Notes: generated from the letters alone by a model not told the origin. A DNA stretch of 8,487 nt from an uncultured Kineosporia sp. (GCA_937859855.1 CALMAR010000136.1:1-8487), one strand, 5' to 3'. Shown: positions 1 through 6,689, numbered from the stretch's first letter. Program-made: numbers and translations.

Positions 1-1
1 G

Positions 2-895
2 AATCTTGATCCGGATGAGCCGCCGCAGCGCGGCCAGATCGGCGGCTTCGAGCGGTGGCTCGGCCGCGACGTCGACTACGTCCTCGACTTCACCGAGCGC
101 GGCAGTTGGAGCGAGGTCTCGGACCCGCACGAGCTGATCGAGCACTGGTCCGGCAGCCGGTACCGGATCGTGATCTCCACCCCGCTGCTGCCCGAGAGCG
201 GCCACGCCACGATGGCGGCGGGGGCGAGGGGCAGCTACGACAAGCACTACCGGGCACTGGCCCGCAACCTGGTCAGGGGCGGCCAGGAGGACGCGGTCAT
301 CCGGCTCGGCTGGGAGTTCAATCTCGGCAGCTCGCAATGGCAGACGAGCAATCCGGCCACGTTCACCGCGTACTGGCGGCACGTCGTCAGGGCGATGCGC
401 TCGGTGCCCGGCCAGGACTTCCGGTTCGACTGGAACGTCAACGTCGGCGAGACCACGTACGACGGCGCGGCCTACTACCCGGGCGACAGCTACGTGGACT
501 ACGTCGGTGTCGACGTCTACGACGTCTCCTGGGACCCGCAGACCTACCCGTACCCGGCGTCGTGCGACGGTTCCTGCCGGTTGGCACGCCAGAAGCGGGT
601 CTGGCAGCGGCTGTACGGCGGCCAGCACGGGCTGGCCTTCTGGTCGGACTTCGCCAAGTCGAAGAACCGGCCCATGTCGCTGCCGGAATGGGGCCTGTGG
701 GGCCGGCAGGACGGGCACGGCGGCCTGGACGACCCCTACTTCATCCGCCGGATGCACGCCTTCATCGCCGACCCCGCCAACAATGTGGCGTATCAGGCCT
801 ACTTCGAGGTCAACCTGCCGCAGGCCCGGCACAGCCTGATGTCCGCCTTCCCCGACAGCGGCGAGGCTTTCCGGAAGCTGTTCCGGAAGAACTGA
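2..895 (+). CDS. GH26-like glycoside hydrolase (beta-mannanase type), 5' end missing
   Basis: The reading frame is open at the left edge, so the start and any signal peptide lie outside the window; 297 residues are visible. It looks like the catalytic (beta/alpha)8 barrel of a clan GH-A enzyme, closest in feel to family 26 endo-beta-mannanases. The likely acid/base is the Glu in RLGWEFN (about residue 105 of the fragment), and the likely nucleophile is the Glu in LPEWG (about residue 229). This order and spacing resemble GH26. A DWNVNVG strand and a YVGVDVYD strand lie between them. Two close cysteines (SCDGSC, about residues 188-192) would suit a secreted protein. The protein ends just after the barrel, with no binding module at its C-terminus. 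An internal GTG at 170 is not the start, because homology-like sequence continues upstream of it. It probably acts on an extracellular or nascent polysaccharide; the substrate is unknown. It converges on the exopolysaccharide operon with no gap. The family call is fairly sure; mannan specificity is not. Confidence 0.72.
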   Translation, partial: NLDPDEPPQRGQIGGFERWLGRDVDYVLDFTERGSWSEVSDPHELIEHWSGSRYRIVISTPLLPESGHATMAAGARGSYDKHYRALARNLVRGGQEDAVIRLGWEFNLGSSQWQTSNPATFTAYWRHVVRAMRSVPGQDFRFDWNVNVGETTYDGAAYYPGDSYVDYVGVDVYDVSWDPQTYPYPASCDGSCRLARQKRVWQRLYGGQHGLAFWSDFAKSKNRPMSLPEWGLWGRQDGHGGLDDPYFIRRMHAFIADPANNVAYQAYFEVNLPQARHSLMSAFPDSGEAFRKLFRKN

Positions 896-2185
896 TCAGG
901 CAGGGAAGAGCGCGGCCTGTTCCTGCCGCAGCGCGTCGACCAGGCGGCCCGGCGGCAGCGTGACGTCGGCGTAGCCGAGCACCTCGTCCCGGGCGATGGC
1001 GCGGGTGGTCACGCAGCCCTCGGCGACCCCCATCGGCAACAGGTTCGCGGCCGAGGTGACGTCGGCCCGCTCCGCGACGCCGTAGCTGTCGTAGCCGCCG
1101 AGGCCGTCCAGGGTGTGACCGGCCGGCAGGTCGCGCTTGGCGGTGGTCACCACCTCGACGCTGGGTCCGGCCAGCGGCTGCAGCGCCGCGTCGCCGAACA
1201 GCACGGCCCGGGCGACCGTGAGCGGGACCTCGAAATGGCACAGGTGGTAGGGGGTGTAGAAGCTGTACAGCGGTCCCTCGCCCAGCTTGTACAGGTTCAG
1301 GTAGTGCCGCTGCCTGGGGTCGTCGTGCGTGGCCAGCACGAAGACGCCCGGCCCGGGCCTGCTCCCGACCACGTAGTCGACCACGCCGCCGGCTGCCTTC
1401 AGGGCTTCGACGTCGTAGGCGCCGGTCAGCTCGTCGACGTGGCCGGAGTGCTCGGAGCCCCGCATGCCACGCCGCTCCACCGTCATCCCGGTGGCGTTGG
1501 CGACGATCGCCTGCTCGAAGGAGATCTTCGTGCCGTCCGCGAACGAGGTCACCATGTAGGGGTCCTGGCCCCACTTCTCGGCGAAGGACCGCTGCGTCGT
1601 GGGCGTGCGGTACTCGTCCTGGAGGCCCTTGATGTTGCCGCAGACCAGCGGGGTCAGGCCGATCCCGACCACGAACCGGTAGAGGTTGAGCTGGACGCCG
1701 GGCTGGTCACCGTCGCATCCCGACAGCACCACGCCGGCCTTGTCGGCCCGCGCCTTGAGCGCCGAACCGACCGTCCCGTCGACCTCGGCGTTGAGCAGGA
1801 CGACGTGCTTGCCGCCCTCGATCGCGGCGGTCACCACGTGCGCGCCGTACTCGACGTTCCCGGTCGCCTCGATGATCGCGTCGATCCTGGACGACTCCGT
1901 CACGGCACGGTGGTCCGACGTGATCACCGGGACGCCGCGGGCGACGGCGGCATCCAGGGCGGCCGCGTCGTCGACCTGCTGCCAGCCCGTCACCCCCGCC
2001 TCGGTGTACGCCCGCTCGGCATTGGCCGCGGTGCGGTTGACGATGGCCGACAACTCCATCCCCGGAACGGAGTTGACCACCTGGTTGACGACGCCGCGGC
2101 CCATGAATCCGGCCCCCACCAGGGCCACCCGGATCGGGTTGCCCGCGGCCTGGCGCTCCCGCAGCGCCCTGTCCACGATGATCAC
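896..2185 (-). CDS. NAD(P)-dependent oxidoreductase with C-terminal SAF domain (COG4091, homoserine dehydrogenase-like)
   Basis: Predicted cytoplasmic oxidoreductase of 429 residues. An N-terminal Rossmann fold carries VALVGAGFMGRG (glycines at about 24-29), followed by IEATGN (about 106-110) and KHVVLLNAEVDGTVG (about 126-140), as in homoserine dehydrogenase-like proteins. The middle part holds GCDGDQPG (about 156-163). The C-terminal part, from about residue 347 (TTAKRDLPAGHTLDG) to 415, looks like a SAF domain. Proteins of this build are known as predicted homoserine dehydrogenases and occur near surface-polysaccharide genes; to my knowledge their reaction is not settled. The chosen GTG at 2185 overlaps the stop of the upstream epimerase gene as GTGA and has GGAGGG (2195-2200) nine bases upstream. 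An in-frame GTG at 2212 would give 438 residues but overlaps more and has no better site. It is the last gene of the operon, so a role in the sugar-nucleotide pathway is inferred from position. True homoserine synthesis is unlikely here. Confidence 0.85.
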   Translation of the reverse strand: MIIVDRALRERQAAGNPIRVALVGAGFMGRGVVNQVVNSVPGMELSAIVNRTAANAERAYTEAGVTGWQQVDDAAALDAAVARGVPVITSDHRAVTESSRIDAIIEATGNVEYGAHVVTAAIEGGKHVVLLNAEVDGTVGSALKARADKAGVVLSGCDGDQPGVQLNLYRFVVGIGLTPLVCGNIKGLQDEYRTPTTQRSFAEKWGQDPYMVTSFADGTKISFEQAIVANATGMTVERRGMRGSEHSGHVDELTGAYDVEALKAAGGVVDYVVGSRPGPGVFVLATHDDPRQRHYLNLYKLGEGPLYSFYTPYHLCHFEVPLTVARAVLFGDAALQPLAGPSVEVVTTAKRDLPAGHTLDGLGGYDSYGVAERADVTSAANLLPMGVAEGCVTTRAIARDEVLGYADVTLPPGRLVDALRQEQAALFPA

Positions 2186-2721
2186 GAAGAGACGCCCTCC
2201 AGCAACGGCCACGCCGCGTCCTTGGCGCTGATCACGCTCACCGGCAGCGGCCAGGTCAGGCCCAGGGCCGGGTCATCGTGACGCCGGCCGCGCTCGGCGT
2301 CCGGCGTGTACTTCCCGGTCACCTGGTAGGTCACCTCGGTGCCGTCCACCAGGGTCTGGTAGCCGTGCGCGAACATCGCCGGAACGTACAGCGCGCGCCG
2401 GTTCTCGGCTGTCAGCTCGACCGAGACGTGCTGGAGGTAGGTCGGTGACTCGGGCCGCATGTCCACGATCGTGTCGACGATCGCGCCGCGGATGCAGCGG
2501 ACCAGCTTGACCTCGGGTGCGTGGGCCAACTGGTAGTGCATCCCGCGCAGCGTGCCGGCCCGGTGGTTGAACGAGGCGTTGCACTGCTCGACCGCCGGGC
2601 TCAGGCCGGCCGCCTCGAACTCGGCCCGGTCGAAGGTGCGGGCGAAGAAGCCGCGGTCGTCCTCGCGCAGCTCCAGGTCGATGATCGCGACGTCGGGGAT
2701 CGAGGTCCTGGTGATGATCAC
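2182..2721 (-). CDS. RmlC/RfbC-family cupin, nucleotide-4-keto-sugar 3,5-epimerase type
   Basis: Protein of 179 residues, the usual length for dTDP-4-dehydrorhamnose 3,5-epimerases. The catalytic set can be aligned by eye with known RmlC proteins: His62 in TLRGMHYQ, Lys72 in EVKLVRC, Tyr132 in TYQVTG and Asp168 in SAKDAAWPLL. The DDRGFF (21-26) and FAHGYQTL (117-124) motifs are also present. These enzymes invert C3 and/or C5 of a 4-keto-6-deoxy sugar nucleotide in the cytoplasm. Here the neighbour is a cytidylyltransferase, not an RmlA, so the nucleotide is more likely CDP than dTDP (inference). The GTG start at 2721 overlaps the stop of the upstream SDR gene by GTGA and has GGAGG (2732-2736) ten bases upstream, which suggests translational coupling. 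Its own stop overlaps the GTG of the next gene in the same way. The family is certain; the sugar and whether it inverts one centre or two are not known. Confidence 0.92.
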   Translation of the reverse strand: MIITRTSIPDVAIIDLELREDDRGFFARTFDRAEFEAAGLSPAVEQCNASFNHRAGTLRGMHYQLAHAPEVKLVRCIRGAIVDTIVDMRPESPTYLQHVSVELTAENRRALYVPAMFAHGYQTLVDGTEVTYQVTGKYTPDAERGRRHDDPALGLTWPLPVSVISAKDAAWPLLEGVSS

Positions 2722-3755
2722 TGGGCCATCGCCTCCGAGGTCCAGAACAGGTCGGCGTCCAGCTGCTTGGTGGCGATCAGGTGTTCCAGCTGCTTCAGCC
2801 GGGTGTGGCCGCGGCCGGTGAAGGTGGCCTCGTCCAGCCCGATCGCGTCGAACACCTGGTGCAGCTGCCGGGCGCCCTTGGCGGCGTCCCAGTCGCAGGA
2901 GAAGCCCGGCAGCTGCGAGCTGATCTTGTCGAAGTTCACCTGGTAGCTGCGGTTGTCGCCACCGGCCGGACCGAAGCTGACCTCGCAGCCGGGGAACTCC
3001 GCCCCGACCGTCTCGGCGATGGTGCGGACCTGGTAGTTCTGCTCGTTGCTGCCGACGTTGAAGGTCTCGTTGTGGACCGCCTCCAGCGGGGCCTCCAGCG
3101 CGCAGTAGATGGACTTGGCGATGTCCAGAGCGTGCACCAGCGGGCGCCACGGCGTCCCGTCGCTGTTCATCGCGATCCGGCCCGTCGTGGCGGCCAGCCC
3201 GGACAGGTTGTTCAGCACGATGTCGAAACGCTGCCGCGGTGAGGCGCCGAAGGCCGTGGCGTTGCGCATGAACGTGGGCGAGAAGTCGTCCGAGGCGAGC
3301 TTCCTCAGGTCCCGCTCGACCAGCGTCTTGCAATCGGCATAGGCGGTCTGCGGGTTGACCGGGCTGGTCTCGTCCACGGTGCCGCCCGCGACGCCGTAGA
3401 CGCTGCACGAGGACATGTAGACGAACCGCTGGACGCCGGCCTGGATCGCCAGTTCCGCCAGCCGGACCGATCCGCCGTGGTTCACCGTGTAGGTGACTTC
3501 GGACAGCAGCTCGCCGAGCGGGTCGTTGGACAGCTCCGCCATGTGCACGATCGCGTCGACGCCCTCGAGGTCGGCCAGGGTGACGTGCCGGATGTCCTTG
3601 GCCAGCGTTCGGGCGGTCGCGTGCACCCCGTTGTACAGCCAACCCGCCCGGTAGTACCCGGTGTCCACGCCGAGGACGTCGTGCCCGCGGCGCATCAGCT
3701 CGGGTGCCACGAGGCAACCGAGGTAGCCCTCGGTTCCGGTGACCAGGATCTTCAT
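2718..3755 (-). CDS. Extended SDR family sugar-nucleotide epimerase/dehydratase
   Basis: Protein of 345 residues with an N-terminal NAD(P)-binding TGTEGYLG (6-13), the MSSCSVYG strand (114-121) and the catalytic pair Tyr139-xxx-Lys143 in TAYADCK. AELSNDPLG (73-81) and SDGTPWRPLVHALD (198-211) are typical of a widespread, poorly characterised group of extended SDRs found in sugar loci. At the place where RmlB/RfbG-type 4,6-dehydratases carry an acidic pair after the first Ser/Thr (TDE, or SDK in CDP-glucose forms), this protein has Ser-Ser-Cys-Ser, as in epimerases and reductases. A simple 4,6-dehydratase is therefore not the best reading. Likely substrates are CDP-hexoses, because the gene follows the cytidylyltransferase gene. 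ATG at 3755 was chosen because GAGGAG (3765-3770) lies nine bases upstream and the family starts with MKILVTG; the longer frame to 3818 runs into the upstream gene. Its stop overlaps the next start by GTGA. The fold is certain, the reaction unknown. Confidence 0.9.
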   Translation of the reverse strand: MKILVTGTEGYLGCLVAPELMRRGHDVLGVDTGYYRAGWLYNGVHATARTLAKDIRHVTLADLEGVDAIVHMAELSNDPLGELLSEVTYTVNHGGSVRLAELAIQAGVQRFVYMSSCSVYGVAGGTVDETSPVNPQTAYADCKTLVERDLRKLASDDFSPTFMRNATAFGASPRQRFDIVLNNLSGLAATTGRIAMNSDGTPWRPLVHALDIAKSIYCALEAPLEAVHNETFNVGSNEQNYQVRTIAETVGAEFPGCEVSFGPAGGDNRSYQVNFDKISSQLPGFSCDWDAAKGARQLHQVFDAIGLDEATFTGRGHTRLKQLEHLIATKQLDADLFWTSEAMAQ

Positions 3756-3796
3756 GGCGGTGCTCTCCTCAGCTTTCGTGATGGCGTGCGAGAGGT

Positions 3797-4621
3797 TCAG
3801 TCCTGCCAGGTCTTCCACGCCGCCTGGCCGCCGTCCCAGAGCTTGTTCAGCTCGGTCCAGTCGCGGTAGGTGTCCATCCCCATCCAGAAGCCCTCGTGAC
3901 CGTTGATCGACAGCTCGCCGTCGCGGGCGATCTGCTGCAGCGGGGCGGACTCGAGCATCACCGAGTCCTCGACGTCGGAGAGGTACTTGTCGATGAAGAG
4001 CCGCTCGAACATGAAGAACCCGCCGTTGACCCAGCCGGTCGCCAGCGTCGGCTTCTCGTTGAACTCGGTGACGGCGTCGCCGTCCACGTGCATCTCGCCG
4101 TACCGGCTGGCGGGGTGCACGGCGGTCACGGTTGCGATCCGGCCCAGCTCGCGGTGCTTCGCCACCAGCGCGGTCAGGTCGACGTCACCGATGCCGTCGC
4201 CGTAGGTCAGCATGAACGAGTCCGCGGTCAGGTGCTTGGCGACCCGCTTCACCCGGGCCGCGGTGGCGGTCTCCAGCCCGGTCTCCACGAACGTGATCTC
4301 CCAGTCCTCGACCGCCGCCGAGGAGTGGTACCGCGGCTCGGCGCCGTCGTGGGTGAGGGTGAAGTCGGACAGGCTCTCCCGGTAGTCCAGGAAGTACCGC
4401 TTGATCTGGTCGCCACGATATCCCAGGCACAGCACGAACTTCCGGAACCCGTGGCTGGAGTACATCTTCATGATGTGCCACAGGATCGGCCGTCCGCCGA
4501 TGTCGACCAGGGGCTTCGGCACCTTGTCGCCGCTGGCCTCGCGCAGCCGGGTGCCCATCCCGCCGCAGAGGATGACGACGGGGATCTCGGCCACGTCCAG
4601 GGTCTGGTTCTGCTTGCTCAC
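3797..4621 (-). CDS. rfbF: Glucose-1-phosphate cytidylyltransferase
   Basis: Makes CDP-glucose from CTP and glucose 1-phosphate in the cytoplasm, the entry step of CDP-sugar pathways. The protein has 274 residues from the chosen start, about the family length plus a short N-terminal tail. Signature parts are the nucleotide loop VVILCGGMGTRLRE (15-28), the KVPKPLVDIGGRPILWHIMK segment (33-52), YGDGIGDVD (140-148) with the metal-binding Asp, NEKP (188-191), WVNGGFFMFE (197-206) and FWMGMDTYRD near the end. The LVDIGGRPILWHIM wording separates RfbF from RmlA thymidylyltransferases and UTP-dependent GalU enzymes. GTG at 4621 has GAGGAA (4625-4630) just upstream. A longer in-frame start at 4681 would overlap the upstream gene by 17 bases and adds an unconserved 20-residue tail, so it is less likely. 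It lies 43 bases after the sugar transferase gene and 41 bases before the SDR gene, all in one operon. Confidence 0.95.
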   Translation of the reverse strand: MSKQNQTLDVAEIPVVILCGGMGTRLREASGDKVPKPLVDIGGRPILWHIMKMYSSHGFRKFVLCLGYRGDQIKRYFLDYRESLSDFTLTHDGAEPRYHSSAAVEDWEITFVETGLETATAARVKRVAKHLTADSFMLTYGDGIGDVDLTALVAKHRELGRIATVTAVHPASRYGEMHVDGDAVTEFNEKPTLATGWVNGGFFMFERLFIDKYLSDVEDSVMLESAPLQQIARDGELSINGHEGFWMGMDTYRDWTELNKLWDGGQAAWKTWQD

Positions 4622-4664
4622 GTATTCCTCGCACGGCTCGTCGGTGTGTGCAGGGCGTTCGGGG

Positions 4665-6215
4665 TCAGGCACCTTCCGCACGGATCACGGACATCGCGGT
4701 GCGGAGCAGGATCTTCACGTCCAGCCAGAGGGACCAGTTCTCGATGTAGTAGTTGTCGAACCGGGCCCGCTCGGCGATCGAGGTGTCACCGCGCAGGCCG
4801 TTCACCTGGGCCATGCCGGTCAGCCCGCAGGGCACCCGGTGCCGGGCCACGTAGTGCGGGTGCTGCCGGCGGAAGGTGGCCACGAAGTGCGGGCGCTCCG
4901 GCCGCGGACCGACCAGGCTCATGTCGCCACGCAGGATGTTCAGCAGCTGAGGCAGTTCGTCGACGGACGAGCGGCGCAGGAACCGGCCGACCGGGCCGAG
5001 CCGGTTGTCGTGCGCGATGCTCCAGTTCGTGGCCGACTCCGAGTCGTCCACCGGCTTCAGCGAGCGGAACTTCAGCAGCTCGAAGTGCCGACCGTCCAGG
5101 CCGACGCGCTCCTGCCGGAACAGCACGCCGGGCCCGCCTTCGAGCCGAACCGCCAGCGCGACCAGCAGCAGCAGCGGGGACAGCAGCAGCAGCGCGAAGG
5201 TGGAGACGAAGATGTCGACGGCGCGCTTCACCTGCCAGGCCCGGGTGCGGTACGCCGCCCGGCGCAACCGGATCAGCGGCATCCCCCATGCCGTGTCCAT
5301 GTCGTCGCCGACGTGGTGCAGCTCGAACAGCCGCGGCACCACGAAGATCTCGCAGTGCAGCCGGTCGCAGGTGCGGATGATGCCGACCATCTCGGACTCG
5401 GGCATCGAACCGAAGGCGACCACCACGTTGCGCACCTGGTGGTCCAGCAGCACCTGCACCAACTGCTCGGGGCGGCCGAGGATCCGGTGCGAGGGCGTGG
5501 CCGCGTCCCGGGGCGGCTCGATGTCCAGGAAGCCGATCGGCTGCAGCCCGTACTCCGGGTGGCTGGACAGCGACTCGGCCAGGTAGGTGCCGACCCGCCC
5601 GGCGCCGAGGATCAGCGTGCGGTGGGCGATCCGGCCGGTGCGCCGGGCATGCCGCACCAGGCTGTAGGCGGTGGCGCGCAGGCAGACCCCGACCACGCCG
5701 GTGACCGCCGTGGCGATCAGCAGCTTCCAGTCGACCAGCTCGTACTCCCAGCGCAACTGGTTCAGGGTCAGCTGGGCGGTCATCGTCAGGGCCAGCACGA
5801 CCAGCAGTCGGCCGGAGATCTGCGGCAGGTCGTCCAGGATCGAGGGGGCCAGCCTGGACCGGTAGAGCCCGCCGAGGGCGTAGACGCCGAGCAGGACCAG
5901 CGTGAACAGGAACATCACCGGTCGCAGGCCGCTGGTGGCCAGAGCCCCGACCAGGCACGCGACGACGTCCAGGAGCACCAGCAGCGGCCGGACGCCCAGG
6001 CGGACCAGCGGTCCGGTCCAGGAGCCGGCGGGCGGGTCGTCGTCCTCGAGCTGGCGCTGCGGTGCCCGCTGCTCGACGCGCAGGACGTGCGGCAGGTCCA
6101 GTCCCGGCGGAACGCTCACCGCCGTCCGGACGTCGATCACGCGCCGCGCGTCCACCGCCGAACCGGGTGCCCCACCACGCCGGCCCGGCCTCCCGATCTG
6201 ATCGCGGAGTGTCAC
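4665..6215 (-). CDS. Exopolysaccharide polyprenyl glycosylphosphotransferase (sugar transferase)
   Basis: Membrane enzyme that moves a sugar-1-phosphate from a nucleotide sugar to undecaprenyl phosphate, the first step of a lipid-linked glycan unit. It has 516 residues. After a polar N-terminal tail, four hydrophobic segments are visible at about 76-92, 98-117, 136-151 and 165-185. A Rossmann-like CoA_binding_3 domain follows, with LILGAGRVGTYLAE (201-214), then a hydrophobic helix at 333-357 after VKRAVDIF. The catalytic bacterial sugar transferase domain has FRQERVGLDGRHFELLKFRS (366-385), SVDELPQLLN (417-426) with the Asp-Glu pair, GDMSLVGPRPERP (430-442) and CGLTGMAQVNGLRGDTSI (463-480). 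This is the full PHPT/WbaP-like design. GTG at 6215 is preferred because GGGAGGG (6225-6231) sits nine bases upstream; an ATG at 6242 and a GTG at 6260 are in frame but lack a clear site. As first gene of the operon it ties the CDP-sugar genes to polysaccharide assembly. The sugar it transfers cannot be told. Confidence 0.93.
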   Translation of the reverse strand: MTLRDQIGRPGRRGGAPGSAVDARRVIDVRTAVSVPPGLDLPHVLRVEQRAPQRQLEDDDPPAGSWTGPLVRLGVRPLLVLLDVVACLVGALATSGLRPVMFLFTLVLLGVYALGGLYRSRLAPSILDDLPQISGRLLVVLALTMTAQLTLNQLRWEYELVDWKLLIATAVTGVVGVCLRATAYSLVRHARRTGRIAHRTLILGAGRVGTYLAESLSSHPEYGLQPIGFLDIEPPRDAATPSHRILGRPEQLVQVLLDHQVRNVVVAFGSMPESEMVGIIRTCDRLHCEIFVVPRLFELHHVGDDMDTAWGMPLIRLRRAAYRTRAWQVKRAVDIFVSTFALLLLSPLLLLVALAVRLEGGPGVLFRQERVGLDGRHFELLKFRSLKPVDDSESATNWSIAHDNRLGPVGRFLRRSSVDELPQLLNILRGDMSLVGPRPERPHFVATFRRQHPHYVARHRVPCGLTGMAQVNGLRGDTSIAERARFDNYYIENWSLWLDVKILLRTAMSVIRAEGA

Positions 6216-6239
6216 GGGTCTATGCCCTCCCAAAGTGAC
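6211..6239 (-). promoter_or_regulatory. Possible translation-control hairpin over the sugar transferase start
   Basis: On the minus strand GTCAC (6239-6235) can pair with GTGAC (6215-6211), which contains the GTG start codon. Directly inside, after a three-base TTT bulge, GGG (6231-6229) can pair with CCC (6218-6216). This gives an eight-pair stem with a ten-base loop. The stem would bury the start codon and half of the GGGAGGG ribosome binding site. Whether it forms in vivo is not known, and short GC stems are common in such DNA. Confidence 0.3.
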
Positions 6240-6306
6240 CATCTGTTGCCGCGCCCCCACGCTGCGATTCCTAACCGTACGTTCTTGCAGACCAGAGGCG
6301 TTGCGG

Positions 6307-6358
6307 TTTGGCCATCAGGTCACGAGTGAAGCGGGCGTCAACAACCGTAGTTGGCCAA
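6307..6358. repeat. Pair of TTGGCCA motifs, possible operator
   Basis: TTTGGCCATC begins at 6307 and TTGGCCAATC at 6351; the shared TTGGCCA copies start 43 bases apart, close to four helical turns. The second copy forms the perfect palindrome TTGGCCAA (6351-6358). They flank the TTGACG hexamer of the putative operon promoter. No known regulator is recognised, and binding is speculative. Confidence 0.25.
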
Positions 6359-6608
6359 TCTCCTCACTCTCTGTAGTAACAGTCGCCCCTGTCGTAGCGG
6401 CCGGCGAGCGGCAGGAAACGTACGGATGCACCGGAAAGCCGCGATCCGGCGCGCTGCATGATCGGTTCGGTTTCTGCCCGTTCGACCGAGGTGACGATCA
6501 TCCGGATGCCCGTCGGCCGCGGCCGCATCGGCGGCGTCACGCGGTGGAGGGGCCGGCATCCGTGCCTGGTGTCGAGCCTGACGCAGATCCGCCGTCCGGG
6601 CACGCCCG

Positions 6609-6638
6609 ACGCCCCTGGGACACCGGCCGGTGGGGCGT
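6609..6638 (-). terminator. GC hairpin, possible factor-dependent terminator after lhgO
   Basis: ACGCCCC (6609-6615) pairs with GGGGCGT (6632-6638), and the loop contains the 12-base palindrome CACCGGCCGGTG (6621-6632). There is no T tract on the minus-strand side, so it is not a classical intrinsic terminator. Its position, about 55-80 bases past the lhgO stop, would suit transcript ending in a high-GC actinobacterium. Confidence 0.3.
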
Positions 6639-6677
6639 TTGTACGACGGCGTGACCGCCGGGAGGGCGGACCCGTGA

Positions 6678-6689
6678 CCGGGCGCCCGG
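6678..6689 (-). terminator. Perfect palindrome just after the lhgO stop
   Basis: CCGGGCGCCCGG is a perfect 12-base palindrome starting two bases past the lhgO stop codon. It could fold as a small hairpin or protect the transcript end. A second small stem, CGGCG/CGCCG (6647-6651 with 6656-6660), follows. No T tract is seen, so a terminator role is only a possibility. Confidence 0.25.

Noticed and set aside
1115..2281. Plus-strand open frame of 388 codons opposite the oxidoreductase and epimerase genes
   Set aside because: Antisense to two well-supported genes; the composition is that of a shadow frame and no motif is seen.
2182..3717. Single 511-codon minus-strand frame that seems to fuse an unknown N-terminus to the RmlC-type epimerase
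   Set aside because: The upstream part is only the shifted frame of the SDR gene; the epimerase has its own GTG at 2721 with a ribosome binding site and starts at the family N-terminus.
4401..6329. Long plus-strand open frame of 642 codons opposite the sugar transferase and rfbF
   Set aside because: It lies antisense to two genes with clear family motifs. Its translation is rich in Gln, Arg, His and Val with no recognisable domain, as expected of a shadow frame in very GC-rich DNA.
6371..6382. CTGTAGTAACAG as a LexA (SOS) box
   Set aside because: The half-sites match CTGT/ACAG but the gap is 4 bases, not 8, and actinobacterial SOS boxes have a different form (GAAC-N4-GTTC).
6364..6603. Minus-strand frames of 73-79 codons in the non-coding region, candidates for a small leader protein
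   Set aside because: No ribosome binding site before any start, Arg/Pro-rich random-looking sequence, and two frames overlap each other equally well.
6235..6654. Plus-strand frame of 139 codons in the non-coding region
   Set aside because: No ribosome binding site, no family resemblance, and it crosses promoter-like and hairpin sequence.
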